DNA of 64,000 nucleotides from Archaeoglobaceae archaeon (GTDB lineage Archaea; Halobacteriota; Archaeoglobi; Archaeoglobales; Archaeoglobaceae). Under the pieces are notes generated by a model. The model did not search any database. It saw only the letters and a program-made list of their open reading frames with translations, and was not told the DNA's origin. Position numbers and translations under genes: made by a program. Positions 16,412 to 25,682 of this stretch are shown piece by piece. Each line of letters starts with the position of its first letter. Positions within the stretch are counted from its first letter, which is position 1. The DNA is taken from the NCBI GenBank assembly GCA_027064525.1, contig JAMOPJ010000038.1, positions 1 through 64,000 of the forward strand, written 5' to 3'.

Positions 16412-17336
16412 ACCTGATACGAGGATCGATCACTGCGTAGAGGATATCCACAACCAAGTTTACGATGACGAACAACACTCCAGATATGAACACCAAAGCT
16501 TGAACCACGGGAAAATCCCTCTTAAACACGGATTCAACAAGCAATGAACCTAAGCCCGGCCATGAGAAGACCACTTCAACCATAATCGAGCCGACGATCA
16601 GGTGGCTTATCGACAGCGAGAAGTACGTTATTATCGGTATTAGAGCATTCCTCAACGCATGTCTAAGGACTACAATTCTTTCGGGCAAACCCTTTGCTCT
16701 TGCGGTGATTACATAATCCTGCGAAAGAGCCTCAAGCAAACAACTCCGCACGAACCTTGTCTTTATGGCCATGAAGGAAAAGCTCCAAGTAAGGACTGGC
16801 AAAATCAGATGCTCAATTCCTCCATAGCCGAATGCTGGCAAAAGACGTAGCTGAACTGAGAAAATCCAGATCAAGATTAAACCAAGCCAGAAACTTGGAA
16901 TACTTATGCCGAGCAATGAGAATATTCTGCAAAAATGATCCACAGCCCTGTCCTTATAAATTGCTGAGATTATCCCCAAAAGCATGGCAAAGGCTATGGA
17001 TATTGCAAACGTCGTGAAGAAAAGCTGAGCTGAAGCTGGAAGTCGCTCCAGTATCAAATCCATAACCGGCTTGTCTTCAGTCCAAGATTTTCCAAAGTCG
17101 CCTCTTACGGCTTTGGAGAGCCAGTCGAGGTATTGAACTAACATCGGTCTGTCCAATCCCATCTCCATCCTTATCTTCTTGACCATCTCTTGAGTCGGCT
17201 CGACAGCGTATCTAGCCTCAACTATGAACTCAGCTGGATCTCCAGGGAATATGTAGAGTAGGGAAAAAGAAATAATAGATATTCCCAAAAGGGTTGGAAC
17301 GATTTGGAGCAATCTCCTCGCTATGTATCTAAGCAT
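16401..17336 (-). CDS. Importer permease B (NikB/DppB-like)
   Basis: 311 residues. Starts with the family N-terminus RRLLQIVPTLLGISIISFSL, contains the DppB loop MGLDRPMLVQYLDWL and RGDFGKSW, and the EAA loop ARAKGLPERIVVLRHALRNA followed by VEVVFSWPGLG. Six membrane helices. The start overlaps the end of the binding-protein gene upstream by 8 nt. Confidence 0.93.
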   Translation of the reverse strand: MLRYIARRLLQIVPTLLGISIISFSLLYIFPGDPAEFIVEARYAVEPTQEMVKKIRMEMGLDRPMLVQYLDWLSKAVRGDFGKSWTEDKPVMDLILERLPASAQLFFTTFAISIAFAMLLGIISAIYKDRAVDHFCRIFSLLGISIPSFWLGLILIWIFSVQLRLLPAFGYGGIEHLILPVLTWSFSFMAIKTRFVRSCLLEALSQDYVITARAKGLPERIVVLRHALRNALIPIITYFSLSISHLIVGSIMVEVVFSWPGLGSLLVESVFKRDFPVVQALVFISGVLFVIVNLVVDILYAVIDPRIRYGD

Positions 17337-18870
17337 ATGCCCTCACGTATGCGGAGTAGAACCTTGGCTCCGAGTATTCAAACTTAACACCTTCAACGTT
17401 TGGTTTCTCAACGACTGCAACTACTTCGTAATAGAGGGGTGCAACCCCAGCTTCTTCGTAGAGGGCTTTGTAAAATTCGACGAACTTCTGCCTCCTCTTA
17501 GTTTTGTCGAACTCCTTAACGACTGCCATCGCCTTCTCGGTGACGTTGTCACTCATGTAAACCTTCCAAGGCTTTTCAGGTGGCAGAAACCTCCAGAATA
17601 TCCTCATGTAAAAAGTCCTCTCCGAGCCACCTATGTAGTATATTCTAAGATCGTAATCTCCCGAACGAACCCTATCCCTGTAAACTCCCCTTTCGAGGGT
17701 TTCAAGTTTTACGTTCAACCCCACATCTTTCAGCTGTTGCTGGACGAGTTGAGCAACGAGAACCTGATCGCTCTGAGAGTTATCTACTATGAATTTGATC
17801 TCACCGACATCCTTACCACTCACGATATCCCTGGCTTTCTCCAGATAGTATTCGTATCTTACATTTGCCTCAGCCATTCCCGGTGCTTCTGGAGGAAACA
17901 TACCATCCCAAGCTGGTCTAACCCATTCATCGAATATCTTAGCAATTTCATCTCTGTTTATCGCGTAGTTTACCGCCCATCTCATCTCGACGTCGTTGAA
18001 AGGCTCCTTCTTGTAGTTGAACGCCACTATCCACGTATACGGTATGTTCTTCGTCAGAACTTTGAAGCCATCTCTCTTCAACGCACTCAACTGATTTCTC
18101 GGGGTGTAATCGTATCCTCCATGGTAGTTGTCTATAAGAACGTCAACCTCTCCGCTCCTCAAAGCGAGAACCCTCGTATCTTCATCCGGAATAACCTTAA
18201 CGATCAGCTTCTTGATCTTTGGCTCCAAACCCGTTCGTTCGAACCAGTATCTGTTTGGTTCGAGCACTGTATATTGATTTTCAACGTATTCGACGACCTT
18301 AAACGGCCCGGTTCCTATCAAATTAACGAGCGTTCCGTTTGGATCTCCCTCAGGCTCAACGGATTTTGGAGACATAACACCCAAGCCGTGAACATCCTGC
18401 AGTTTGGCGAAATTCAACACCCATGCCTCATCGAAGTTGAAAGCGACAGTGTAGTCGTCGATAACCTCAACGCTCTTGGGAGCTACGGAATGCTTTCTGA
18501 CAACGAGTATGTCGTATGTAAACTTAACCGCATTAGCATCCATCTCAGTTCCGTCCGAGAACAGAATCCCCTTTCTAAGCTCGAACACGATCCTCTTTCC
18601 ATCGTTCTCGATCTCCCACTTCTTCGCCAAAGACGGAACGAAATCATCCGAGCTTAGATCGTATTCTATGAGTCTTTCAAGCACGCAGAATTTCGGAATC
18701 GATCTGTCGATCTTCGCTGGATCTCCTCTCAGTTTTAAATCGTCGGCGTAACCTATAACCAGTGTGTCTTTGAACGTTTCCTTCTTCGTGCAACCTAACA
18801 GACTCATTCCCAAAAATGTTGAAATTCCAATTCCAGTGAACTTTACAAAGTCCCTTCTCGTCAGCCTCAA
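17329..18870 (-). CDS. Substrate-binding lipoprotein of nickel/peptide importer (second copy)
   Basis: 513 residues from TTG 18870 with GAGAGGTG just upstream. N-terminus: twin-arginine motif TRRDFVKFTG, hydrophobic helix, then lipobox LLGC with Cys27, so a Tat-exported lipoprotein anchored outside the membrane. The rest is a type-5 (SBP_bac_5) fold: KKWEIENDGKRIVFELRKG, FTYDILV, GTGPFKVVEY, DEDTRVLALRSGEVDV, FNYKKEPFNDVEMR and a C-terminal GVAPLYYEV. It is a close paralogue of the next gene upstream. Nickel (or a nickel chelate) is suggested by the operator and the DUF4198 gene; peptides remain possible. Confidence 0.9.
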   Translation of the reverse strand: MRLTRRDFVKFTGIGISTFLGMSLLGCTKKETFKDTLVIGYADDLKLRGDPAKIDRSIPKFCVLERLIEYDLSSDDFVPSLAKKWEIENDGKRIVFELRKGILFSDGTEMDANAVKFTYDILVVRKHSVAPKSVEVIDDYTVAFNFDEAWVLNFAKLQDVHGLGVMSPKSVEPEGDPNGTLVNLIGTGPFKVVEYVENQYTVLEPNRYWFERTGLEPKIKKLIVKVIPDEDTRVLALRSGEVDVLIDNYHGGYDYTPRNQLSALKRDGFKVLTKNIPYTWIVAFNYKKEPFNDVEMRWAVNYAINRDEIAKIFDEWVRPAWDGMFPPEAPGMAEANVRYEYYLEKARDIVSGKDVGEIKFIVDNSQSDQVLVAQLVQQQLKDVGLNVKLETLERGVYRDRVRSGDYDLRIYYIGGSERTFYMRIFWRFLPPEKPWKVYMSDNVTEKAMAVVKEFDKTKRRQKFVEFYKALYEEAGVAPLYYEVVAVVEKPNVEGVKFEYSEPRFYSAYVRAYA

Positions 18871-18873
18871 CGC

Positions 18874-20460
18874 TCACACCTCTCTCACTCCGACTGCGTA
18901 GAACAGAGGTTCTCCAAACGGTATTCCGTTCGGGTAGTGGAACATATCCTCGTAGCTTATGTCAACGTTCTTGCTAGCTACTGTCGTCATTATGTCGAAG
19001 TACAGCGGGACAACTCCGTGTTCTTCGTGAATAGCTCTGTAGAACTCTATTAGGTACTGCTTCCTCTTCTCCTTGTCGAATTCGGTTAGTATCTTCTCGC
19101 ACAGATCTCCGGTTCTCTCACTTACGTAAGCCTTCCACTTCCTTGCCGGATGGAACCTCCAGAACATTCTCAAATAGAATCTCCTGTCAGTTCCGCCGAT
19201 GTAATACAATCTCATGTCGTATTCACCGGCATCTCTCTTCTGCTTGTATGCACCCGTTTCGAGGATCTCAAGATTGACGTTGATACCTATATCCTTGAGC
19301 TGTTGCTGAATTAGCTGGCATACGAGGATCTGGTCGCTCTGAGCCTTATCGACGATCATATTTACCTCAATGCCAGCACATCCTAACTCATCGATAATCT
19401 GCTTGGCCTTCTCTGGATTATATTCGTACGTAACTCCAGCCTCCTTTACGCCCGGAGCATCCTCTATGAACAAAGTTCTTGCTGGCAGAACTTGGTTATC
19501 GAATATCTTTACGACCTCATCCCTGTTTACTGCTAAATCGACAGCTTCCCTCATTTTAACGTCGTTGAAGGGTTCCTTCTTGTAGTTGAAGGCTATGATC
19601 CAGGTGAGAGGAATTACCCTCTTGAAGACCTTGTAGCCTTCTCTCTGCAAAAGTCCCAGCTGATTTCTTGGTGTGTAATCACTTCCACCGTGAGAATAAT
19701 CTGAGATTGCATCAACCTCACCACTCTTCAAGGCCATTACCCTTGTATCCTCATCCTTTATGAATCTGACAACGAAACGCTTGAACTTCGGTTTTATGCC
19801 AAATCGCTCATACCAGAACTCGTTTGGAGCATAGACAGCATACTGCTCCTCCTTGTAATCCACAACCTTGAACGCTCCGGTTCCTATCGGCAGAACGAAC
19901 TCACCCTTCGGATCACCTTCGGGCCTAACGCTCTTCGGAGACATTATGCTCATGTGGAATTCGGCCATCTTCGCCAAGTTAAAGAACATCGCATCCTTGA
20001 ACGTTATCGATACCGTGTAGTCATCCACAATTTCGGCGGATTCGAATGTTTCAGAGCCCAAAGGGTGGTTGATCTTGAGCCACTCGACCGTGAATTTCAC
20101 CGCCTTAGCGTCAAACTCGCTCCCATCCGAGAATTTTACACCTTTGTTCAGCTCGAAGGTTAGAACCTTGCCATCCTGCTCTACCTCCCATTTCTTTGCG
20201 AGACACGGAACGTAGTCGTCGTTCTTCAGATCGTATTCCACAAGTCTTTCTAGAACGTGTATCTTCGGGAAGAAGCCTATTCCCCACTTTCCCCCTCTAA
20301 GTCTGTGATCCTTTCCGTAACCAAGCACGAACTCAGCCTTATAGGTTGGAGTGGTCGGCGTTGCCGTTGGTGTGGCAATCGGTGTCTTCTTGGCACAGCC
20401 CAAAAGAAGTGTGGCAGAACCCAAAGTCATATACTTCAGAAAATCTCGCCTCGTAATCAT
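18874..20460 (-). CDS. Substrate-binding lipoprotein of nickel/peptide importer (first copy)
   Basis: 528 residues. N-terminus MITRRDFLKYMTLGS with lipobox LLLGC (Cys22), again a Tat lipoprotein, followed by a Thr/Pro linker (TPIATPTATPTTPTYK) typical of archaeal cell-surface lipoproteins. The body is SBP_bac_5: AKKWEVEQDGKVLTFELNKG, IGTGAFKVVDY, DEDTRVMALKSGEVDA, FNYKKEPFNDVKMREAV. It shares long identical stretches with the following gene, so the pair arose by tandem duplication. The two copies may bind different chelates or give higher capacity. Only 3 bp separate its stop from the next start. Confidence 0.9.
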   Translation of the reverse strand: MITRRDFLKYMTLGSATLLLGCAKKTPIATPTATPTTPTYKAEFVLGYGKDHRLRGGKWGIGFFPKIHVLERLVEYDLKNDDYVPCLAKKWEVEQDGKVLTFELNKGVKFSDGSEFDAKAVKFTVEWLKINHPLGSETFESAEIVDDYTVSITFKDAMFFNLAKMAEFHMSIMSPKSVRPEGDPKGEFVLPIGTGAFKVVDYKEEQYAVYAPNEFWYERFGIKPKFKRFVVRFIKDEDTRVMALKSGEVDAISDYSHGGSDYTPRNQLGLLQREGYKVFKRVIPLTWIIAFNYKKEPFNDVKMREAVDLAVNRDEVVKIFDNQVLPARTLFIEDAPGVKEAGVTYEYNPEKAKQIIDELGCAGIEVNMIVDKAQSDQILVCQLIQQQLKDIGINVNLEILETGAYKQKRDAGEYDMRLYYIGGTDRRFYLRMFWRFHPARKWKAYVSERTGDLCEKILTEFDKEKRKQYLIEFYRAIHEEHGVVPLYFDIMTTVASKNVDISYEDMFHYPNGIPFGEPLFYAVGVREV

Positions 20461-20465
20461 TTAAA

Positions 20466-21110
20466 TCACCTCAAAACCGTTAAGGTTGTTACCATACTCC
20501 TCTTTACATAGCCAACCTCATCTACAAACCTTGCAGATAGAACGTTAACACCCTTGGCGAGCTTAACGACATCTCCAGCATTGAACTCAAAGGAGCCTTC
20601 CGAATTCCTCAGCTTGATCTTTCCTTCCACGGGCTTGCCTCTAAACAGTATCTCAACTACAACCTCGTCATCGATGTTGTCAGGCATAAGTTCAAACTCT
20701 AAGCCTAAAGGTCTCACGTCATCGCTCAAATAAGCCTTGGCAAAACCCAATATGTGCCTGACCTCCTCAACGGAGTATTTCGGAGGAACGCTTCTTCCAA
20801 AAATCCATTTTCCATCGCTGGTGAGAGTATAGATACCCTTGTCGTATTCTACGGCCAAAGCATCCGCCTCTTCGAACTCCAAGAATATTCCACCCTTCGC
20901 TGAGGAATCCTTATCCATGCCAACAACAACGGGCTTTGTAAATCCATTGGCAACTGCAAAAGCCCTCGTTATGCTCAAAGGATCGAGCTTACCATCTATT
21001 TCTGGAAAATGACCCCATTTCAGATACGCTCTGCCATCTCCAAGCTCTATCCAAGCTTCGTGATTTACGATTTTAATTAGATTCTCAATTTTATCACTAT
21101 TTGCTAACAT
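20466..21110 (-). CDS. DUF4198-like protein, first gene of the importer operon
   Basis: 214 residues. The beginning NHEAWIELGDGRAYLKWGHF (His17, His34) and the C-terminal Ig-like domain (VVVEILFRGKPVEGKI, GDVVKLAKGVNVLSARF) match DUF4198 proteins, which are commonly linked to nickel/cobalt transporters (NikK-like). Most relatives are exported; here no signal peptide is visible from this start, and no better upstream start was found. It lies 5 bp ahead of the binding-protein gene and leads the seven-gene operon. Histidines near the N-terminus suggest metal binding. Function unproven. Confidence 0.65.
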   Translation of the reverse strand: MLANSDKIENLIKIVNHEAWIELGDGRAYLKWGHFPEIDGKLDPLSITRAFAVANGFTKPVVVGMDKDSSAKGGIFLEFEEADALAVEYDKGIYTLTSDGKWIFGRSVPPKYSVEEVRHILGFAKAYLSDDVRPLGLEFELMPDNIDDEVVVEILFRGKPVEGKIKLRNSEGSFEFNAGDVVKLAKGVNVLSARFVDEVGYVKRSMVTTLTVLR

Positions 21111-21203
21111 TAGCCAAATCGATCACAATATAGTATATCAAGTTTTTCAAAACGATCGTCGAATCGTAACAATTTTTAATAATAATTTTTTGATGTCATA
21201 ACA

Positions 21204-21944
21204 ATGAACGTAAAGGCTCTGATCAAGGAATACTGGGATTCAAGGGGAGAGAGCTACGACAGATCTCCGGGACACGTTTGTCTCCCTGAAGTTTGGCGAG
21301 CTATTCTAAGGGATGTCTTCAATTCCAATATTAGAATCTTAGATGTCGGAACGGGAACGGGGTTCTTGGCTTTGATATTGGCAGAATTGGGACATGATGT
21401 TGTCGGATTGGACATATCCAAAGCTATGCTGAGAGTTGCGAGAAGGAAGGCTGAGAGAAAGGGTTTGAATATTAAGTTCGTTTTGGGAGATGCAGAAAAT
21501 CTTCCATTCGAAAACGAAAGCTTCGATGCTGTTATCTGCAGACATCTCGTATGGACGCTCCCAAATCCGAACCTCGCACTGGCTGAGTGGGCGAGGGTTG
21601 CGAGGGAGAGGGTTGTAGTTATAGACGGCAAGTGGATGGATACTTCGTTGAGCACGAAGCTGAGGAAGTTCTTCGGCAGAATTCTAATAGGGCTATACGA
21701 GAGGAGGAATCCGTTTAAGCAGTTCCACTATAGAAAAGAGATAAACAAAGCTTTGCCGTTTTACGGTGGAGCTGAGACGGATGTGATGCTCGAAATGTTC
21801 AGATCGATTGGTTTAAAACCGAAGGTTAGAGATCTCATGTGGATCAAAGAATTGCAGACGAAGGACATGCCATTCGTTTACAGGATCGCTTGGGTTAAAA
21901 GGGACTATTTCATGATCGAGGGTTTTAAAAGTCAGAAAGGGTAG
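21204..21944 (+). CDS. Class I SAM-dependent methyltransferase (UbiE/Methyltransf_11-like)
   Basis: 246 residues. Motif I DVGTGTG at 47-53, the acidic end of strand 2 in VVGLDISKAM, motif II/III FVLGDAENLPF, and post-motif LPNPNLALAEWARV are all present. The C-terminal ~80 residues are a basic, aromatic-rich extension. Divergent from the importer operon with about 90 bp between. Its substrate is unknown; a link to metal-chelate or cofactor metabolism is only a guess from position. Confidence 0.85.
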   Translation: MNVKALIKEYWDSRGESYDRSPGHVCLPEVWRAILRDVFNSNIRILDVGTGTGFLALILAELGHDVVGLDISKAMLRVARRKAERKGLNIKFVLGDAENLPFENESFDAVICRHLVWTLPNPNLALAEWARVARERVVVIDGKWMDTSLSTKLRKFFGRILIGLYERRNPFKQFHYRKEINKALPFYGGAETDVMLEMFRSIGLKPKVRDLMWIKELQTKDMPFVYRIAWVKRDYFMIEGFKSQKG

Positions 21945-23088
21945 CTTGAATCCTGAACATCCCCAATATCTCGCGGATTTTCTTCTCGTCAACTTTCCTC
22001 CGATTCCTCAAGGCTCTCCTAACCCCCTCCTCAACTACCCAGACTCCCAAAGGAGCGAAATATTCGGGCTTAATCTCTCTAACGACGAACACTCTGCCTT
22101 GCTTTTTCATCTTCCTCAAAAACTCCAAAACTGGAAGTCTTGCCGCGTAATACCCTCCTCCAAGCACGGAATATTTCCTCTTTCTCAGAATTGTCTCGGA
22201 ATCGTAGCCGATCCACGTTGAGTCGGGACTCCAGAAACTCCTCTTCCTCCACACCTCCACCAAGTTGAAAGAGTATCTTCCGGGGAGTATGAGAACTTCG
22301 AAGCGATTTCCGAAGTGTTCGTAACTGAAGAACATAGCCTCACTCACAGAATCAAAATCTGCGATCTCCTTCTTCAAGCTCTCCCCTAAGATGTCGTGAA
22401 CGGCCGTTATGCTCCACCTCGTAGGAACAAGTCTTTTTTCCACTCCGAGCATGCCAATTGAGAATAGCTTTTGGATATAGTATGTGCTGAATCCCGAATC
22501 GAATAGCATTTTTACGGCTTTAACTGCTTTAATCTCATCGCTCCAAACCTTCTCAACCTTCTTTGGTATCTTGGGATTGTCAACAAGCTTCACGTCCTCT
22601 ATCTTAGCTGAGGCACCCATCGGCTGAAGGACATCATCAAATATTGGTTTCTCAATCACTTTTTCGATCTTACTCTCAAGATCCACATGCCTTACCGAAG
22701 CGGTTGCTTCCTGAAGCGTCTCTATTAACCTATCGCTCGATCGAACATCTAAGAGCTTCATTCCCCTGATGAGTGACATTCTTATCCCGATTATATCGTC
22801 CACACTCCCCTCCCAGAGCCAAGGAGAATCCAAGAACTCAGGATTGTTGTCTTTCAAAGCTATTAGAGGGCCGACGAAGACCTTCGGATAACCGATCCTT
22901 CCAACGAAAACCGACGGTGGTGTAGGCTTTTCGATTTCTCCAGCCTCCACTCTAATCTTTTTCAGCCTAAATTTCTCCAAAAGAGGACACTTTAACCTTC
23001 CGCAGAACAATCTTCCCTTGCATTTGGCACAGAGCACGTTCAAACTAAGATTGTTTAGGTAAAAAGCGTTGTGCACAAAACATATCAA
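21925..23088 (-). CDS. Nre-family DNA repair protein (NreA-like)
   Basis: Up to 387 residues. A zinc-finger-like cluster (LCAKCKGRLFCGRLKCP) at the N-terminus and a PCNA-binding PIP box at the extreme C-terminus (QATLSDF, residues 381-387) bracket the two Nre domains (ELD-type motifs such as SVFVGRIGYPKVFVGPL and GYYAARLPVLEFL). In haloarchaea NreA works in repair of DNA damage together with PCNA (family knowledge). The first ~15 residues shown are uncertain: GTG or TTG codons nearer the zinc finger are alternative starts. Convergent, with a 20-bp overlap, with the methyltransferase gene. Confidence 0.88.
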   Translation of the reverse strand: MICFVHNAFYLNNLSLNVLCAKCKGRLFCGRLKCPLLEKFRLKKIRVEAGEIEKPTPPSVFVGRIGYPKVFVGPLIALKDNNPEFLDSPWLWEGSVDDIIGIRMSLIRGMKLLDVRSSDRLIETLQEATASVRHVDLESKIEKVIEKPIFDDVLQPMGASAKIEDVKLVDNPKIPKKVEKVWSDEIKAVKAVKMLFDSGFSTYYIQKLFSIGMLGVEKRLVPTRWSITAVHDILGESLKKEIADFDSVSEAMFFSYEHFGNRFEVLILPGRYSFNLVEVWRKRSFWSPDSTWIGYDSETILRKRKYSVLGGGYYAARLPVLEFLRKMKKQGRVFVVREIKPEYFAPLGVWVVEEGVRRALRNRRKVDEKKIREILGMFRIQATLSDF

Positions 23089-23149
23089 AAGGGTTAAATA
23101 TGTTGATGGTTATTGTTATAATGATGTAACCGCTTGGGGAGGTATTCGT

Positions 23150-23395
23150 ATGACCATAATACTCCTCCAAGTCAAGCTCAGAAAGGTTGTTGCCGTGATA
23201 CGTGTGGATATCGATAATAGAAATTATTCCGTTGTCAACTGTTCCAACCATGAAAGATGCCAAAGTTGCGGGCTCTCCAACTGTCCAGCCTATTGTGAAA
23301 TCGTGGTTGCGGCAAAAGATTTTGCATATGGAAGGAGAAAGCCAAAGGCTAATGTCATGGAAATCCCCCATAACGAAATCAGAGTTGAGGTTTAG
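23150..23395 (+). CDS. Small cysteine-rich protein, unknown family
   Basis: 81 residues from ATG 23150 with a strong ribosome site GGGGAGGT (23136-23143), which decides this start over upstream alternatives. A beta-rich N-terminus is followed by a compact cysteine cluster: Cys31, Cys37, Cys40, Cys45, Cys49 (CSNHERCQSCGLSNC then PAYC). Five cysteines plus His34 could hold a zinc or iron-sulfur site. It overlaps the 3' end of the convergent DUF429 gene by 17 bp. I do not recognise the family. The coding strand is supported by the ribosome site and the motif; the opposite strand also has an open frame but no such signals. Confidence 0.6.
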   Translation: MTIILLQVKLRKVVAVIRVDIDNRNYSVVNCSNHERCQSCGLSNCPAYCEIVVAAKDFAYGRRKPKANVMEIPHNEIRVEV

Positions 23396-23903
23396 GTATC
23401 AAAATTGCCCCATCTCTCCCCTCAACGATTTCACCCTCACCTTCGATGTGCAGTCTGACCGTTAGAGCTGAGATTATCGCATCGATGATGTTGTGGTCAT
23501 CAACATCCTCAACGTCGATGAATCTCCTCAAATCGCTTAAAATCGCTAACCTTCCTTCAGCCTTCTTTTTATCCACCTTAGGCGCTATGTTTAGCAGAAC
23601 CCTCGTGGCGTAGGGATAAACTTCGTAAACTACGACACCCTTCTTTTTAAGTCCTTCAGCGATTTCAATACCTTTCAAAGCAATTCTCTCGATGAATTTA
23701 GGCGGGAGTAGCCTTATCCCCATCCTATGTAGCTTTCTCTCGCACTCCCTGAAGTATCCCTCCTTCGGAAAGCTCAAAGGAGCATCTATGCCTGCGAATT
23801 CGAATTCAACGTCACAATTCTCAAGCGTTCCGACGTAAACAATTTTTCTTCCCTCTATCACAGCAATATAGCTAACTTTGCCAACGTCAATTCCAGCTAT
23901 CAT
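23379..23903 (-). CDS. DUF429 protein (predicted RNase H-like nuclease)
   Basis: 174 residues beginning IAGIDVGKVSYIAVIEG, the first acidic strand of an RNase H-like fold, then the DUF429 hallmark GIDAPLSFPKEGYFRECER, LLPPKF and the C-terminal acidic motif DDHNIIDAIISALTV. Nuclease activity is predicted from the fold only. It starts 4 nt inside the end of the HD-domain gene, so the two are translationally coupled. Confidence 0.8.
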   Translation of the reverse strand: MIAGIDVGKVSYIAVIEGRKIVYVGTLENCDVEFEFAGIDAPLSFPKEGYFRECERKLHRMGIRLLPPKFIERIALKGIEIAEGLKKKGVVVYEVYPYATRVLLNIAPKVDKKKAEGRLAILSDLRRFIDVEDVDDHNIIDAIISALTVRLHIEGEGEIVEGRDGAILIPKPQL

Positions 23904-24466
23904 AACTCAACTCCAGCAAGCCTTTCGAGCTCCTCTTTAATTTTTATTATTCTTTCTCTCGTCCTCTTCGTAAACCAAGCAGTTTCTGGATGCTCCTTCT
24001 CAAGGTCATCGAGCCTCTTCAAAAACTCCTCGAAAGATATCTCCTTGTCTCCTCTGGTAACCTTGTCAGCGTAGCAGACGACCTTTTCCTCAATCGTTTC
24101 AGGCATGAAGCTTTTGACGACTTCAAGCCCTAATTTCTTAGCTTCCTCCTCCGTAACTCCGGCCGAGAAGTGTCTCTCTGCAATCCTAACGATCTTCTCG
24201 TCAAATCCCTCTTTTCTAAGCAACTCCCCGCTTATTATGAAGTGTCTAAAAGGCTCATGGGTTACCGCCCTTCCCAAATCGTGCAACAGAGCACCTTTCT
24301 TAACCGCCTCAAGATCTATGTTATGTCCGTTCCGCTTTATCCTCTCTGCAATTCTCAAAGCTATCTCGGCAACCTTCATGCAGTGTCTTCGGACATTTTC
24401 CGGTAGGCGATATTTGTCCCAAACCTTGAGGACATCTTCTGGAATTTCCATCGAACATCTGCTCAT
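23900..24466 (-). CDS. HD-domain phosphohydrolase (TIGR00295-type)
   Basis: 188 residues with the HD metal site: His28 in RRHCMKVA, His-Asp in LLHDLGRAVTHEPFRH, further His in IAERHFSAG and Asp in VVCYADKVTRG. The FEEFLKRLDDLEKEHP tail is usual for this archaeal family. Metal-dependent hydrolysis of nucleotides or phosphates is expected; the actual substrate is unknown. It overlaps the DUF429 gene by 4 nt. Confidence 0.82.
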   Translation of the reverse strand: MSRCSMEIPEDVLKVWDKYRLPENVRRHCMKVAEIALRIAERIKRNGHNIDLEAVKKGALLHDLGRAVTHEPFRHFIISGELLRKEGFDEKIVRIAERHFSAGVTEEEAKKLGLEVVKSFMPETIEEKVVCYADKVTRGDKEISFEEFLKRLDDLEKEHPETAWFTKRTRERIIKIKEELERLAGVEL

Positions 24467-24556
24467 ATCCTACGTTATTATATTGTTTCGCAGATCAGCG
24501 AAAACTTAAAATCCATTATGATATACTTCTAAAAAACAAGGAGGTAATGGGCGAAG

Positions 24557-24862
24557 ATGTCGGAAATTTGTCCGATTTGCGGATTGCCGAAGGATATTTG
24601 CGTGTGCGAGGAAGTGGCAAAGGAACAGCAACAGATAGTAATCAGAGTTGTCAGGAGAAGGTATGGAAAGGAGGTAACTATAATCGAGGGAATCGACGGC
24701 AGTGAGATCAACTTGGAAGATCTCGCGAAGTTTCTGAAGACTAAACTCGCGTGCGGTGGGACGGTTAAGAATGGTGTTATTGAACTGCAGGGAAATCATG
24801 TCGCGAGGGTTAAAGAGTTACTGATCAAGAAGGGATTCAATCCGGAGAGGATCAAAGCTTAA
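24557..24862 (+). CDS. Translation initiation factor aIF1 (SUI1 family)
   Basis: 101 residues. N-terminal zinc-knuckle [15 protein letters not shown], then the SUI1 fold: [56 protein letters not shown] ribosome site at 24540-24545 supports this ATG. It acts on the small ribosomal subunit in start-codon selection. Convergent with truA (3' ends overlap by 4 bp). Confidence 0.95.
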   Translation: MSEICPICGLPKDICVCEEVAKEQQQIVIRVVRRRYGKEVTIIEGIDGSEINLEDLAKFLKTKLACGGTVKNGVIELQGNHVARVKELLIKKGFNPERIKA

Positions 24863-25647
24863 TCCGTAAACATAGAGAACAGCTTGTATATCGTTCCGTG
24901 ATATTTTACTATGTTTTCTATTCTATGCTGTAAAGTTTTCCAAGCGTATTCGTCCACCTCGAACTCAACATCATCGTATATAACGTCCTTCAGAATTAGG
25001 CCATAAGGTGGAGCCGGTTCTATCCTCTCCCTGTGCTTCTCCGGATTCAGCATCGATTCGAACCACTCCAAATCCCTGTGTCCGCTTCCAACCTCCTCAA
25101 GCGCTGTAACTATACAACGAACCATGTTCCAAGTGAACGCATTTCCTTCAATCTCGAATATTATGAACTCCTTATCAACTCTGAGCTCGACGTTGTAGAT
25201 CGTTCTGACACAACTTTCACCTTCTCCAAACTTCTTAGTGAAGTTTGAAAAATCGTGCGTGCCTAAAAGTAGTTTTGCGGCTTTTCTCATAGCTGAAATA
25301 TCGTAATCTCTTGCAAATAAAACGTAGGTGTATATCCTGCTTTTAGCATGCCTCGGGTTAAAATCATCGCTAACTTTAGCCCAAGCCCAAACGGTGATAT
25401 CATCAGGCAGATGAGCGTTTACAGCCCTTGGAAATATAGGTTTTTCAACATTCAAAGCTACAACTTGCCCAAAAGCGTGAACACCGGCATCTGTTCTTCC
25501 AGCACACTTGTAGTTAGCTTTCTCGACATCTATTCCAAGTTCTTCAAAAGCTTTAAACAGTTCTCCTTCAACGGTTCTGACGTTTGGCTGGTATTGAAAG
25601 CCGTGAAAATTCGTTCCGATGTATGCCAGCTTTAGGGCTATTCTCAT
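24859..25647 (-). CDS. truA: tRNA pseudouridine synthase TruA
   Basis: 262 residues. The catalytic aspartate is Asp53 in [15 protein letters not shown], with the fold continuing [26 protein letters not shown] and [12 protein letters not shown]. It converts uridines at positions 38-40 of tRNA anticodon arms to pseudouridine. Start ATG at 25647 is followed by the family's usual [20 protein letters not shown]. Stand-alone transcript. Confidence 0.95.
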   Translation of the reverse strand: MRIALKLAYIGTNFHGFQYQPNVRTVEGELFKAFEELGIDVEKANYKCAGRTDAGVHAFGQVVALNVEKPIFPRAVNAHLPDDITVWAWAKVSDDFNPRHAKSRIYTYVLFARDYDISAMRKAAKLLLGTHDFSNFTKKFGEGESCVRTIYNVELRVDKEFIIFEIEGNAFTWNMVRCIVTALEEVGSGHRDLEWFESMLNPEKHRERIEPAPPYGLILKDVIYDDVEFEVDEYAWKTLQHRIENIVKYHGTIYKLFSMFTD

Positions 25648-25682
25648 GGATAGGTGAAGATAATTAAAAACATATTTAAGTT

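Noticed and set aside
17323-18657. Long plus-strand open frame (444 codons) opposite the second binding-protein gene
   Set aside because: No known motif and aromatic/Asp-rich random-looking residues; the opposite strand gives a full Tat-lipoprotein SBP_bac_5 protein with ribosome site. It is an antisense shadow.
23045-23371. Minus-strand open frame opposite the small cysteine protein
   Set aside because: No ribosome site or motif; the plus strand has GGGGAGGT at proper spacing and a coherent cysteine cluster. Kept the plus strand, with moderate confidence.
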